In this document: piece after piece, positions 8,052 to 16,077 of the stretch | How the letters are laid out: every line of letters starts with the position of its first letter | How positions within the stretch are numbered: position 1 is the stretch's first letter | Source of the DNA: an uncultured Bacteroidales bacterium | Lineage (GTDB): Bacteria; Bacteroidota; Bacteroidia; Bacteroidales; Bacteroidaceae | Assembly (NCBI GenBank): GCA_902760315.1 | Contig: CACWFV010000028.1 | Coordinates: 1 to 50,251 of the forward strand | Direction of reading: 5' to 3' | DNA length: 50,251 nt | Program-made: the position numbers and the translations under genes | The notes under the pieces: model-generated | Database searches by the model: none | The model's input: only the letters and a program-made list of their open reading frames with translations | Told to the model about the DNA's origin: nothing

Positions 8052-9347
8052 TTATTTCTTTATCATCATGGATTCTACAATCGGTCGTCTGAGGCTGAGC
8101 CAGGCGGGGAGCGTAGCTGCCAGCACATTGAGCAGGCTACAGAAGAGCAGGGCAATGAGGAAGATGGCGGGGCCGAAAAGCATCTCACCCTCGATAACAG
8201 GCACTCGCCCATATATTCTACGGTTTTCTGAAAAGACATAAAACACCCAGTCGCGCCAGACATAGAGCGCCGTCCACGCTAAGCACAGCCCCACGAAGGC
8301 ACCGATGAGCGTTAGCACGAGGTTCTCCATGACGACCTGGCCGAGCAATGTGCGCCGCTTGGCGCCAAAGGCCTTGCGTATAGCCATCTCCGGCAGTCGG
8401 CGCTCCATGCGACTGGCCACCATGCCGCTCAGATTCACGGCAGGCACAAATAGCAGTAGCAGCAGGATGGCTATGGGCGTGAGGAACCACAGGCTGTTCC
8501 CCTCCCAGGCATCAAACAGACTGCCAAAATCGTCCCACACTTCTTCACGGTAGGATGTCATGCGGGCAAAGATGTCTACAAGCTGACCTTTGTTCACGGA
8601 ATTATAGCGGGCCTCGACCGATCTCAGTTCCCGCATGAAGGCATCATGGCGTTCGGCAGGCACACTAAAGAACAGCTTAAGCGGCATATCCGTCCAGCCA
8701 GTGATGCCCGATTTCCTTGTCTGTCCAAAGACAGAATAGCACACAAACAGGTCGGCCAGACAATTCTCGGTTAGGACACTCGGAGTCTCTACAACGCCGC
8801 AGACGCGGTAATCGTAATTGTTGTAGTTGACGGTTTGTCCTACAGCCTTCGCACCTTTGCCGAAGAGGGCTTCACTTAGTTCTTGCGTGATGACCACTAC
8901 AAGGCGAGCATTGTCAAAATCGTCCTGCGTAAAAGGTGCTCCTTCGATGAAGCGGAACTGAAAGAGACGGAAAAAGCCCGGCTCAGTGCTCTTGGTCAAC
9001 ACTTTACGGTCATGCAAGCCGTCGGGTAGCTTTACATATCCGCCAATATCATAAATGTCGTCCTCGGCCACTACGCATTCTGGTGTCTTCATGGTCTGGA
9101 ACAGGTCACGGAACATTTCATGATCGATGCTTGCCAATTCGGAAACGGATTTGTCCTGATAGGCCATACCACTCATGGAGTACGTCGTGCTGCGATGTAC
9201 CTCCGGCGCAATGTCGGCCACCTTCACGTAATACACTTCAGCGATGAGCATCACGAAGGCCACAGCCAGTGCCGTACCCACGATGTACATCGCTGAGTAA
9301 AGTTTCTCCTCGCGCATCAGGGCGAGGGCCTGTCTAATCATTCTCAT
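8052..9347 (-). CDS. ABC transporter permease, FtsX/MacB-like (pair 1, type A); first gene of operon
   Basis: 431 aa. First membrane segment at about 20-42, periplasmic MacB-like domain, coupling helix RLPEMAIRKAFGAKRRTLL, and three C-terminal membrane segments. A paralogue of 4689-6017. It is the first gene behind the sigma-54 promoter at 9389-9404; the predicted leader is about 30 nt. In Bacteroidetes such FtsX permease operons with TolC and HlyD partners are generally described as lipoprotein, peptide or drug exporters, but nothing here fixes which. Confidence 0.9.
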   Translation of the reverse strand: MRMIRQALALMREEKLYSAMYIVGTALAVAFVMLIAEVYYVKVADIAPEVHRSTTYSMSGMAYQDKSVSELASIDHEMFRDLFQTMKTPECVVAEDDIYDIGGYVKLPDGLHDRKVLTKSTEPGFFRLFQFRFIEGAPFTQDDFDNARLVVVITQELSEALFGKGAKAVGQTVNYNNYDYRVCGVVETPSVLTENCLADLFVCYSVFGQTRKSGITGWTDMPLKLFFSVPAERHDAFMRELRSVEARYNSVNKGQLVDIFARMTSYREEVWDDFGSLFDAWEGNSLWFLTPIAILLLLLFVPAVNLSGMVASRMERRLPEMAIRKAFGAKRRTLLGQVVMENLVLTLIGAFVGLCLAWTALYVWRDWVFYVFSENRRIYGRVPVIEGEMLFGPAIFLIALLFCSLLNVLAATLPAWLSLRRPIVESMMIKK

Positions 9348-9388
9348 ATTTGAAAATTTTACTTATTTACCTTTTTACTTTTGCTACT

Positions 9389-9404
9389 TGCCAAAACCGT
9401 GCCA
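9389..9404 (-). promoter_or_regulatory. Sigma-54 (RpoN) promoter, -24/-12 elements
   Basis: The minus strand reads TTGGCACGGTTTTGGCA. This matches the RpoN consensus TGGCAC-N5-TTGCA at every base of the -24 element, with one mismatch in the -12 element, and has the required 10-bp spacing between GG and GC. The predicted start of transcription is near 9378, about 30 nt before the first permease gene. Confidence 0.85.
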
Positions 9405-9445
9405 AATTCGTAACTCATTGATAATCAGTAAGGGCATAAAATAAA

Positions 9446-9486
9446 GTGTCCATTTCTGGACACTCATGGTGTCCGGAAATGGACAA
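9446..9486. promoter_or_regulatory. Two tandem palindromic operators (TGTCC-N6-GGACA), probable enhancer for sigma-54 activator
   Basis: Site 1 is GTGTCCATTTCTGGACAC (9446-9463), a perfect palindrome about a 6-bp centre. Site 2 is TGTCCGGAAATGGACA (9470-9485). The centres are 23 bp apart, close to two helical turns, and lie about 76 and 99 bp upstream of the predicted start, the usual place for NtrC-family activator sites. The two sites are also inverted copies of each other with one difference, so RNA across them could form a 17-bp hairpin downstream of ung. Confidence 0.75.
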
Positions 9487-9511
9487 TTGGAAGACAATTC
9501 AGATGAGAACT

Positions 9512-10177
9512 CTACCACTGGATAGGACTCAGTCCTTGTTGTTGCAGATACTGATTGCAGCGCGAGAACTGGTGCTGTCCGAACCAGCCGCCCCGATTGG
9601 CACTCAACGGCGACGGATGAACCGACTCCAAGACCAGATTCTGCTGGCGGTCTATCATGGCTGCCTTGGAGCGGGCAAAACCTCCCCACAACATATACAC
9701 CAGATGCTGGCGATGGGTGGCCAATGCACGGATGGCGGCATCGGTAAACTGCTGCCAACCCAGCGTGGCATGGCTGTTGGCCTGGTGGGCACGTACCGTC
9801 AGCGTAGCGTTGAGCAACAAGACGCCCTGCTCAGCCCACCGCGTCAGGTTGCCCGTGGCAGGTATCGGTGTACCCAGGTCCTGTTGTATCTCCTTGAAGA
9901 TGTTCTGCAGGGAGGGTGGAAACTGGATGCCGTCCTGCACCGAGAAACTCAGTCCGTGGGCCTGTCCGGGTTCGTGGTAGGGGTCCTGGCCTATGATGAC
10001 CACCTTCACCCGGTCAAAGGGACACAGGTTGAAGGCATTGAATATCAACGCACCGGGAGGGTAGCACGTCGTCGTCTGATACTCCTGGCGCACAGCACCG
10101 GTGAGCTGTTGGAAGTAGGGCTTCTCAAACTCCGGCAACAGGTGCTCCTTCCATGTGGATTCTATCTGTACATTCAT
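9512..10177 (-). CDS. ung: Uracil-DNA glycosylase, family 1
   Basis: 221 aa, the usual length. Removes uracil from DNA as the first step of base excision repair in the cytoplasm. The water-activating loop GQDPYH (63-68, catalytic Asp65), the uracil-binding block with FNAFNLCPF-type and LLLNATLTV stretches, and the DNA-intercalation loop HPSPLS (187-192, His187) are all intact. It is last in a minus-strand operon with dprA; the 48-bp gap is filled by a tandem repeat. The sigma-54 operators of the next operon begin 26 bp after its stop codon. Confidence 0.97.
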   Translation of the reverse strand: MNVQIESTWKEHLLPEFEKPYFQQLTGAVRQEYQTTTCYPPGALIFNAFNLCPFDRVKVVIIGQDPYHEPGQAHGLSFSVQDGIQFPPSLQNIFKEIQQDLGTPIPATGNLTRWAEQGVLLLNATLTVRAHQANSHATLGWQQFTDAAIRALATHRQHLVYMLWGGFARSKAAMIDRQQNLVLESVHPSPLSANRGGWFGQHQFSRCNQYLQQQGLSPIQW

Positions 10178-10238
10178 TACGAATTAAGCATTAAGCATTA
10201 CGAATTAAGCATTAAGCATTAAGAATTAAGCATTAATA
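10178..10238. repeat. 7-bp tandem repeat tract (GCATTAA/GAATTAA) spanning end of dprA
   Basis: About eight units of GCATTAA, GAATTAA or GCATTAC fill the gap between ung and dprA. The dprA stop codon and its last residues (Ile-Asn-Ala) are encoded inside the tract. Confidence 0.85.
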
Positions 10239-11344
10239 AGGTGATAGATGCCACCGGCCATGGGCTTCACCACGCCCTTCATCTCCAGCGAGAAGAGCAG
10301 GGCCGTCAGCTGGCCGATAGCGATATTGGTGCGCACAGTGAGCATATTCAGCTGCAGGTCGTTGGTTTGTTGCAATGCGTCGACGATGCGCTGCTCGTCA
10401 GCGGTGAGGTCGGGAAACAACTGACGCTCCACAGCTGTTTGACGAACTGAGACCGTCTGCCACCCCATGGCCTCCATGAAGTCTGCCGCCGACGTGATGA
10501 GTGCTGCCTGGTTGCTACGGATTATCTTGTTGCAGCCCTCACTGGCCGCCATACCTACAGCACCGGGAAAGGCGAAAACATCACGGCCGTACTCCTGGGC
10601 AATGCGACAGGTGATGAGTCCCCCACCCTTGTAGGCACTCTCCACCAAGATGGTGGCATCGCTCATACCGGCCACGATGCGGTTACGCTGCCGGAAGTTG
10701 TTGGGCAGTGCCTCTGTCTGGCTCATATATTCGGTGAGCAGACCACCCTGGCGAACCATCTCTACCGCTGTGTCACGGTGGCGTGGCGGATAGATCTGGT
10801 CCAAGCCGTGAGCCAGCACACCCACCGTCTCGTAGCCGTTCTGCAAGGCATGGCGGTGGGCACAGATGTCAATGCCATAGGCCAGTCCGCTGACTATCAG
10901 CACCTCAGGCATCTGCTGTTTCAGGTCGCTGACAAAGCGGTTGATGAGGTCCTGGCCGTAGCTGGTGCAATGGCGCGTGCCGACAATGTCGATGACATAG
11001 CGCTGGTTCAGGTCGGCCGTACCCTTATAATACAATACCAGTGGGGCGTCGTCACACTCCTTCAGGCGCTGCGGGTAGTCGGCATCGTTCATGCAGAGCG
11101 CACGAATGCCTCCCTTCTGCATGAACTCCATCTCGGCGGCTGCCCTACGCAAGGCGTCGTCCCAGTTTTTCAGCGACTCACGCAGACGGGGCGTCACCTC
11201 CGGCATCACGTCGCCAACGTCCATGCGGTGGTCATAGACGGCCTTGCCGCCGCCCAGTTCGCGATAGAGCAGCAGGGCCGTCTGGAAGTTGAAGCCCATC
11301 ATGCGCGTCAGCGCCATGGTGTAGTATATCTCTTCTTCTTGCAT
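10226..11344 (-). CDS. dprA: DNA-processing protein DprA/Smf
   Basis: 372 aa. Binds incoming single-stranded DNA and loads RecA during natural transformation. The N-terminal helical region (1-100) is followed by the Rossmann-like DprA core with GTRHCTSYG (122-130), SGLAYGIDICAHRHAL (152-167) and GVLAHGLDQIYPPRH, and a C-terminal winged-helix region ending GVVKPMAGGIYHLINA. All diagnostic blocks are present. The C-terminus runs into the 7-bp repeat tract at 10178-10238. The gene begins 21 bp after the HAD phosphatase gene, behind a GA-rich ribosome site (ACGAAGAGAG). Confidence 0.96.
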   Translation of the reverse strand: MQEEEIYYTMALTRMMGFNFQTALLLYRELGGGKAVYDHRMDVGDVMPEVTPRLRESLKNWDDALRRAAAEMEFMQKGGIRALCMNDADYPQRLKECDDAPLVLYYKGTADLNQRYVIDIVGTRHCTSYGQDLINRFVSDLKQQMPEVLIVSGLAYGIDICAHRHALQNGYETVGVLAHGLDQIYPPRHRDTAVEMVRQGGLLTEYMSQTEALPNNFRQRNRIVAGMSDATILVESAYKGGGLITCRIAQEYGRDVFAFPGAVGMAASEGCNKIIRSNQAALITSAADFMEAMGWQTVSVRQTAVERQLFPDLTADEQRIVDALQQTNDLQLNMLTVRTNIAIGQLTALLFSLEMKGVVKPMAGGIYHLINA

Positions 11345-11365
11345 CTCTCTTCGTGTATAATGGTG

Positions 11366-12061
11366 TCAGACATCTCCATCGGCCAGGATGGTTAGCAGTT
11401 CACGAGGATGGCTGACGAAGCGCGTAGCACCATGAGCCAACAAGAACTCGCGGTCGCGGAAGCCCCACAGCACGCTGATGCAGGGCATCTCGCTGGCTGC
11501 TGCCGTAGCCACGTCGACGTCGCTGTCGCCCACATAGACGGCCTGTTCACGACCCACGCCCAACTGTCGCAGTGCCTCGTTGACGGTGTCGGGTGCGGGT
11601 TTCTTGCGGATGCCCTCAGCCTCGTGCTCGCCAATAGCCACCTCAATGCTGTCAGCAAAAAAGTGGCGACACAACTCCTGTGTGGCGGCATAGAACTTGT
11701 TGCTGACCACCGCCGTGCGACAACCATGACGGCGCAGGGTCATGAGCATCTCCGGGATGCCGTCATAGGGACGCGTCGTGTCCAGCGAGTGCTCCATATA
11801 GTGCTGACGGAAGGTGGCGAAAGCCTCATCAAACCGCGGATTGGCTGTACCACCGGGTACCGCACGCTCCATCAGTAGTCGCACACCATTGCCTACAAAG
11901 CGGCGTACGTCGTCGATGCTGTGCTGTGGCATGTCGCACGACTGCAACGCGTAGTTCACCGACGCTGCCAGGTCACCCAGCGTGTCCAGCAGTGTTCCGT
12001 CCAGGTCGAAGATGAATGTCCGGGGCGGCTGTCCCTCCCAAAATGGTGTCTTCACGGTCAT
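11366..12061 (-). CDS. HAD-superfamily phosphatase, phosphoglycolate phosphatase-like
   Basis: 231 aa. Motif I is FDLDGTLLDT (Asp19 nucleophile, Asp21 acid/base), motif II is a VVSNK stretch, and motif IV is GDSDVDVATA, the Mg-binding acids. A helical cap lies between motifs I and II, which fits the Gph/PGMB subgroup; the exact phosphorylated substrate is not readable. The start codon overlaps the thioesterase stop codon by 4 bp (ATGA). Phosphoglycolate phosphatase is the closest named function, held at moderate certainty. Confidence 0.88.
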   Translation of the reverse strand: MTVKTPFWEGQPPRTFIFDLDGTLLDTLGDLAASVNYALQSCDMPQHSIDDVRRFVGNGVRLLMERAVPGGTANPRFDEAFATFRQHYMEHSLDTTRPYDGIPEMLMTLRRHGCRTAVVSNKFYAATQELCRHFFADSIEVAIGEHEAEGIRKKPAPDTVNEALRQLGVGREQAVYVGDSDVDVATAAASEMPCISVLWGFRDREFLLAHGATRFVSHPRELLTILADGDV

Positions 12062-12471
12062 TCCTCCTTAGCTATATAGGGTGCAAAAGCACGGTCGTAG
12101 TCTTCGCTGCCGGAGAGTCTGCCGTTGACCAGACATACCAGCGTGATGTCGCCACGGAAGCAGAGCGCCTCGTCCGAGGCACGGAAGATGTCTTGGTGGA
12201 AGACGTACTTGATGCCCTGCTTCTCCAGCCACAGCCGGGAGATGAACTCGTCGTCACAGCGCAGGGGCGTCTTGTATTGCAGGTTCATGCGAGCCACCAC
12301 TGCGTCGATGCCTTTCTCGTGCATCTCGGCAAACGACAGTCCGCAGTGTTTCAGAAACAGGTGGCGCGTATGCTCCGTATAGTGCAGGTAGTTGGCATTG
12401 TTGACGATGCCTTCGATGTCGCACTCGTAGTCGCGCACCTCCATGCGGGTTTCATAGATGTATTTACTCAT
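12058..12471 (-). CDS. Hotdog-fold acyl-CoA thioesterase, YbgC/4HBT-like
   Basis: 137 aa, a single hotdog domain. The catalytic loop near the N-terminus reads DYECDIEGIVNNANYLHY, with Asp18 where YbgC and 4-hydroxybenzoyl-CoA thioesterases carry the catalytic Asp, and the usual Asn and Tyr after it. It hydrolyses an acyl-CoA thioester in the cytoplasm; chain preference is not evident. Second gene of the DUF2851-thioesterase-HAD-dprA-ung operon. Confidence 0.92.
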   Translation of the reverse strand: MSKYIYETRMEVRDYECDIEGIVNNANYLHYTEHTRHLFLKHCGLSFAEMHEKGIDAVVARMNLQYKTPLRCDDEFISRLWLEKQGIKYVFHQDIFRASDEALCFRGDITLVCLVNGRLSGSEDYDRAFAPYIAKEE

Positions 12472-12474
12472 TTC

Positions 12475-12509
12475 TCAATTATCAATTATCAATTGTCAAT
12501 TATCAATTA
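12475..12509. repeat. 7-bp tandem repeat, five units (TCAATTA)
   Basis: Units TCAATTA, TCAATTA, TCAATTG, TCAATTA, TCAATTA occupy the whole gap between the DUF2851 and thioesterase genes. The DUF2851 stop codon (TAA on the minus strand) is part of the last unit. Confidence 0.9.
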
Positions 12510-13805
12510 GCGTGAAGCGCGCAGATATTCATAACCGATACGGCAGCGCAGACACTCCCGTTTGTCGCAGTATTCACGTTTCAGCTGGATGAGCGCCTGC
12601 GAGTCGCCGGCACTCTTCACATCCAGTCCGCACTCTTTCCACATGCGGATGATGTGGTTGTTCTCGGCTTTCAGCTGTTCCAGGATGTCGAAGGCACGGT
12701 CGCAGAGCGACTCCTTCATCGCATGGCGACCATAGGCGAAGAGCATGGGCACGCAGGTGTTGATCATCAGCAGGTTGATGGAGAAAGGCGACAGGTGCTT
12801 GGCATTCTTCATGCTCTCGGAGCCAAACGTATAGTGGGTCTCCCAGTAAGGTGTCACCTGTGTACGCAGCATCTCAGCCATGGCCACCGTGTCCTTACAG
12901 TCGATGAGTGCCGACAGACCGGCCTTGCGCTGGTAGTAGAGGTTGGCTAGCTGGGAAATACGGATGTGCGGAAAGTTCTGGGGGCGCAACCGCAAGAAGC
13001 GCCACAGACTGGCATCCATCGGTGTCAGCGAGAACTTGTGGGCCAAGTACTGGTACTCGTTGCGCAACTTGCTGAAGTAGCCCTCGCTGAGTGCCTGCTG
13101 CTGGTAGCGCTCAGGAATGGAACTGAGTTCCAGCAGTCCGGCCTGCCCCAGGAAGATAGCCTCAATCTGGAACAAATCGTCGCGGTGCTTGCCGACTGCC
13201 TGCAGGGGGATGTGGCGTGCCCACTCCTCAAAGGCATCGCCATTGATGCCGAAGCCATAGTTGCGCGCCATGGTCTGGAAGTAGGCGTCCTCCCACGAAC
13301 CGCCAGCCTGCTTGACGCGTTCTCCGATGGCAATGGTTTTCTGCTCCAGGCGCTCCGTCTGCAGGGCAGCCATCCAGGAGTGGACGGTGAGTGATGTCAG
13401 CTGGGGGATAATACGGTAGCAGGGTGGGTAGCTGTCGGTGCGCAGCAGTTCCTCGTAGTTGTCGTGCACCCGTTGTGGAACCTCCAGCACCAGTTGCGGC
13501 ACGAAGTCGCCGGCCTCAGTCTGCACCTCTCTGTCGGCCACACCCACCACGTGAAGCACCACATTATTATAATGCGCATCACTGTCGTGGCCATGCACAT
13601 ACCAGTCGCTGGAGCGGTCGTGTATCTCCACATTGCCTACCCACAGCGTGCCGCCTATCTTCACCTTGGCGTTGAAGAAGTCGGGGCCGCTATTGCGGTT
13701 GTGCAGTCCGGGGTCTATCACCTCTACCCTACGGTCGTCGGTAGTCAGCATCTCTCCCAGCGGCCACATTTTGTGCTTCCAGCAGTAGTGCAACAGTTGT
13801 TCCAT
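12507..13805 (-). CDS. DUF2851 family protein of unknown function
   Basis: 432 aa, soluble. The N-terminal block EVIDPGLHNRNSGPDFFNAK, then VGNVEIHDRSSDW and NNVVLHVVG, is the characteristic Bacteroidetes DUF2851 signature; the NSGPDFxNAK/GNVEIH arrangement resembles a PD-(D/E)XK-type nuclease core, but this is a suggestion only. The C-terminus carries a Cys cluster (CDKRECLRCRIGYEYL). First gene of a five-gene operon with dprA and ung, behind a TATCTTTG box at 13826-13833. The genomic link to DNA processing makes a role in nucleic acid metabolism plausible but unproven. Confidence 0.87.
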   Translation of the reverse strand: MEQLLHYCWKHKMWPLGEMLTTDDRRVEVIDPGLHNRNSGPDFFNAKVKIGGTLWVGNVEIHDRSSDWYVHGHDSDAHYNNVVLHVVGVADREVQTEAGDFVPQLVLEVPQRVHDNYEELLRTDSYPPCYRIIPQLTSLTVHSWMAALQTERLEQKTIAIGERVKQAGGSWEDAYFQTMARNYGFGINGDAFEEWARHIPLQAVGKHRDDLFQIEAIFLGQAGLLELSSIPERYQQQALSEGYFSKLRNEYQYLAHKFSLTPMDASLWRFLRLRPQNFPHIRISQLANLYYQRKAGLSALIDCKDTVAMAEMLRTQVTPYWETHYTFGSESMKNAKHLSPFSINLLMINTCVPMLFAYGRHAMKESLCDRAFDILEQLKAENNHIIRMWKECGLDVKSAGDSQALIQLKREYCDKRECLRCRIGYEYLRASR

Positions 13806-13825
13806 AACATGCTATATTTCTGCTG

Positions 13826-13833
13826 CAAAGATA
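13826..13833 (-). promoter_or_regulatory. Bacteroidetes -7 box (TATCTTTG) for the DUF2851-ung operon
   Basis: TAnnTTTG element 20 bp upstream of the DUF2851 start codon. The predicted leader is about 15 nt. Confidence 0.65.
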
Positions 13834-13881
13834 CTACTTTTTTCTGAAACCACACTATCTTTACCGACACCTTTTTTAAAA

Positions 13882-14139
13882 TCAAAAAATATCCTTCACC
13901 TTCACCGCTTATACGGAAAGTCCCTGTATATAAGCGGTTCGCGGGTGTTCCAGGCATGCGAACAGCCGAAATATCCTTCACCCATCCTTCACCCATCCTT
14001 CACCGTGTTGGATACGCTTACAACTGGGTGAAGGATAGGTGAAGGTTCGGTGAAGGTAAATTCAGGGGTGTAGTTGGCCGGAAAGCCTTTGTACGCGGCA
14101 TTCTCAGCCATGCTAGTGAAGGTGAAGGATATTTTTTGA
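13882..14139. repeat. 258-bp element with perfect 24-bp terminal inverted repeats
   Basis: The arms at 13882-13905 and 14116-14139 are perfect inverted copies (T-C-A6-TATCC-TTCACC type). Inside are a further 10-bp palindrome (ACCGCTTATA 13904-13913 with TATAAGCGGT 13929-13938), three CATCCTTCAC-type units, and inverted counterparts of them (GTGAAGGATAGGTGAAGG). No reading frame for a known protein is present. The form resembles a miniature inverted-repeat element or a large cruciform. Confidence 0.6.
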
Positions 14140-14199
14140 AAAACCTCGCGCGCGGCGCAGGCGCATGCGCACGGGTGCGAGACAGCCCTACCAGCCTCT

Positions 14200-14283
14200 G
14201 TATCAGCCGTTCTTTTCTCCGTATCAGCCTATCTTTTCTCCGTATCAGCCGTTCTTTTCTCCGTATCAGCCTATCCCTGTGAC
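14200..14283. repeat. 21-bp tandem repeat, four units with alternating variants
   Basis: Units start GTATCAGCC at 14200, 14221, 14242 and 14263. Units 1 and 3 continue GTTCTTTTCTCC, unit 2 continues TATCTTTTCTCC and unit 4 TATCCCTG, giving a 42-bp higher-order period. This lies in the 680-bp gene-free stretch 13806-14486. A minus-strand frame across it (Arg-Lys-Glu-Arg-Leu-Ile repeats) is considered spurious. Confidence 0.85.
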
Positions 14284-14292
14284 GAGTTAGCC

Positions 14293-14310
14293 GTTCCCGT
14301 ATGTGGGAAC
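14293..14310. other. Short hairpin GTTCCC...GGGAAC
   Basis: Perfect 6-bp stem with loop GTATGT, directly after the 21-bp repeats. Confidence 0.5.
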
Positions 14311-14330
14311 AGCTGATACACGAAAAAGTG

Positions 14331-14402
14331 GTACCACTTTCTGAAAAGTCGTACCACTTTTGGAAAAGCTCTACCACTTTTGGAAAAGCCCTACCACTTT
14401 TC
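14331..14402. repeat. 20-bp tandem repeat (GTACCACTTTTGGAAAAGC-type), 3.6 units
   Basis: Units begin at 14331, 14351, 14371 and 14391 with exact 20-bp spacing; the core is TACCACTTT(T)(G/C)GAAAAG. No coding frame is supported. Confidence 0.85.
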
Positions 14403-14412
14403 CGCCGATACA

Positions 14413-14434
14413 GCTATCCCATCACTGGGATAGC
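14413..14434. other. Perfect 9-bp hairpin (GCTATCCCA-TCAC-TGGGATAGC)
   Basis: Stem arms at 14413-14421 and 14426-14434. It lies 53 bp beyond the 3' end of the surface-protein gene and could contribute to transcript ending, although no T-run follows. Confidence 0.5.
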
Positions 14435-14486
14435 CTATCTCGCCGACGGGAATAGCTGAGTGTGGCTTCGTGAGTCCTTTCTTCTG

Positions 14487-16044
14487 TCATTTCACCACTA
14501 TCTTACGGCCATTGACGATGTTTATACCCTTCTTGGGCTTTGAGAGTTTCTGACCACTAAGGCTGTATACAGCCGCATTCATGCTATCATCAGCCATCAC
14601 ATCTCCAATACCCGTAGTTGGGTTTATGATGAAGGAAATGTTGTCGAAATAGTAAGTCGTAGCGGTACTGATATGACTCAAATTAAAGATTCGGGCTCTG
14701 CTCGCTCGTAATAATCCCTTCACTTTCGTAGTGTTTCCATGAGGTAGTAAACGACATGCTACCAAAATCCCAATATATAAACTCACTGGGCTCTTTATGG
14801 CACTCCATGTTTACGTCTGCATTCTGAGTGGCTTTGTAGTCGAACGAGAAACGGTACTTTGTTCCAGCAGGCAATGTCTGTGGCAGACGAACGAAGAATT
14901 GCGTGTTCCAAATTTCTGGAGGATTATTAGTTGACTGAACCACAATACCACGTGTTCTGTCCTTACCTGAACGAACACCGATTGTAGCATGTACGATGGT
15001 ATTGTCCTCCACATAATTCTCTCTGGCATAGAAACAACTCAAGTCATGGCCAGACAGACTACCATTAATAACAAGTTCTCCACTTGTGACGGGGTCAACA
15101 ACCTTTTCCTTGATGGTCAGCGTACCCTGTGTATAGCTCAACGCATAATTCTTTGCCTCGCCACCGCTTACAGTAATGGGATAGGTGCCAGCCTTCGAAA
15201 GTGCTACTGCAGTTGTCGTTGCAACGGGCTTTGTAGTGAAAGCTGTGTTCTCTGTATCTCCATTGCGGAAACCACTATACGTTAGAGTGAATGTTGGGAT
15301 AACATCACCCTCCGTAATTGTCACATTCTGTACACCAACAGTCAATGGAGCCTTTGTGATGGTCAGCGTACCATCTACGAATGTCACATTGTTATTTGTT
15401 ACCGTTCCCTTCTCTACCTTGATGGGATAGCTTCCTACAGGCGACGTCTTCGTGGCTGTAGTTGATAACGTTGGCGTACCGCTCAGTGCAGCCCCCGTAC
15501 TTGTGTAAGTCAACGCAGGCACATCATCACCATAGGTCATCGACTTGTTGTCAGCGGTAATAGTGACTAACTCCTCTTCTGCTGCTTTCACTGTGATGCT
15601 AAAGCTCGCATTTGCACACTCGTGGCTTACGGCACCTGTACTTGCTGTACGGATAGTACTGAGGCTGCCACTGAAGCTTCCAGTCTGCTGTCCAATCGTA
15701 ATGGGTAGTTTTAACAACGTACCGTTGTTTACAAGCCCAAGGTCCATATTGTAGAGTACAAAGAGACGATCGCCATTGGCTAATGTCTCAACTTTCAGTT
15801 CATGACTGCTAACTGCGGAGCCTTTCGTAATAGCATTCTCATTCAGGGTAACGCCCTGTGGCAGCGTGAGATTGAACTGCAGAGCAGTCACGCCACTCAT
15901 GCCGCTGGTGCTCACCACTAGCTCTGCCTGCTCACCCGTCTTTGCCTCAATGGAGGCGACGCTGAGCGTCTGTGCCGTTGCGCTACTGACAATTGCCAAC
16001 AGCGCAACTATGGTTTGTAGTATTCTTCGATCCTTCATATTCAT
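14487..16044 (-). pseudogene. Secreted cohesin-like/MBG/CBM-like surface protein, frameshifted near the 3' end
   Basis: From ATG 16044: signal peptide (1-25, ending SSATAQ); a cohesin-like beta domain (about 26-152: KTGEQAELVVSTSG, ALQFNLTLPQGV, GTLLKLPITI); two MBG-type repeats (about 160-235 and 236-316, each with a YGDDVP- or ITEGDVIP-like start and GTLTI end); then a jelly-roll domain like CBM4/9 (about 322 onward). The frame stops at 14683, but sequence from about 14693 down to 14487 continues the protein in another frame (IFNLSHISTATTYYFDNISF ...) and ends in the tail YSLSGQKLSKPKKGINIVNG. One extra C in the CCC at about 14693-14695 explains the shift. It may be a real mutation or an assembly error. 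Confidence 0.75.
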
Positions 16045-16077
16045 CCATCAATAACATTTCTAATAATTTCTTTATAA

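Noticed and set aside
9446-9486. Simple intrinsic terminator for ung
   Set aside because: A 17-bp hairpin can form, but no T-run follows, and the two internal palindromes with 23-bp spacing plus the sigma-54 promoter fit an operator better. A double role is not excluded.
14018-14377. 119-codon minus-strand frame with RKERLIRRKDRLI repeats
   Set aside because: It is a translation of the 21-bp tandem repeats and the inverted-repeat element, with no start context or family; it is noncoding by composition.
14200-14402. Possible CRISPR array
   Set aside because: The units are directly adjacent with 20-21 bp period and no unique spacers, and no cas genes are present.
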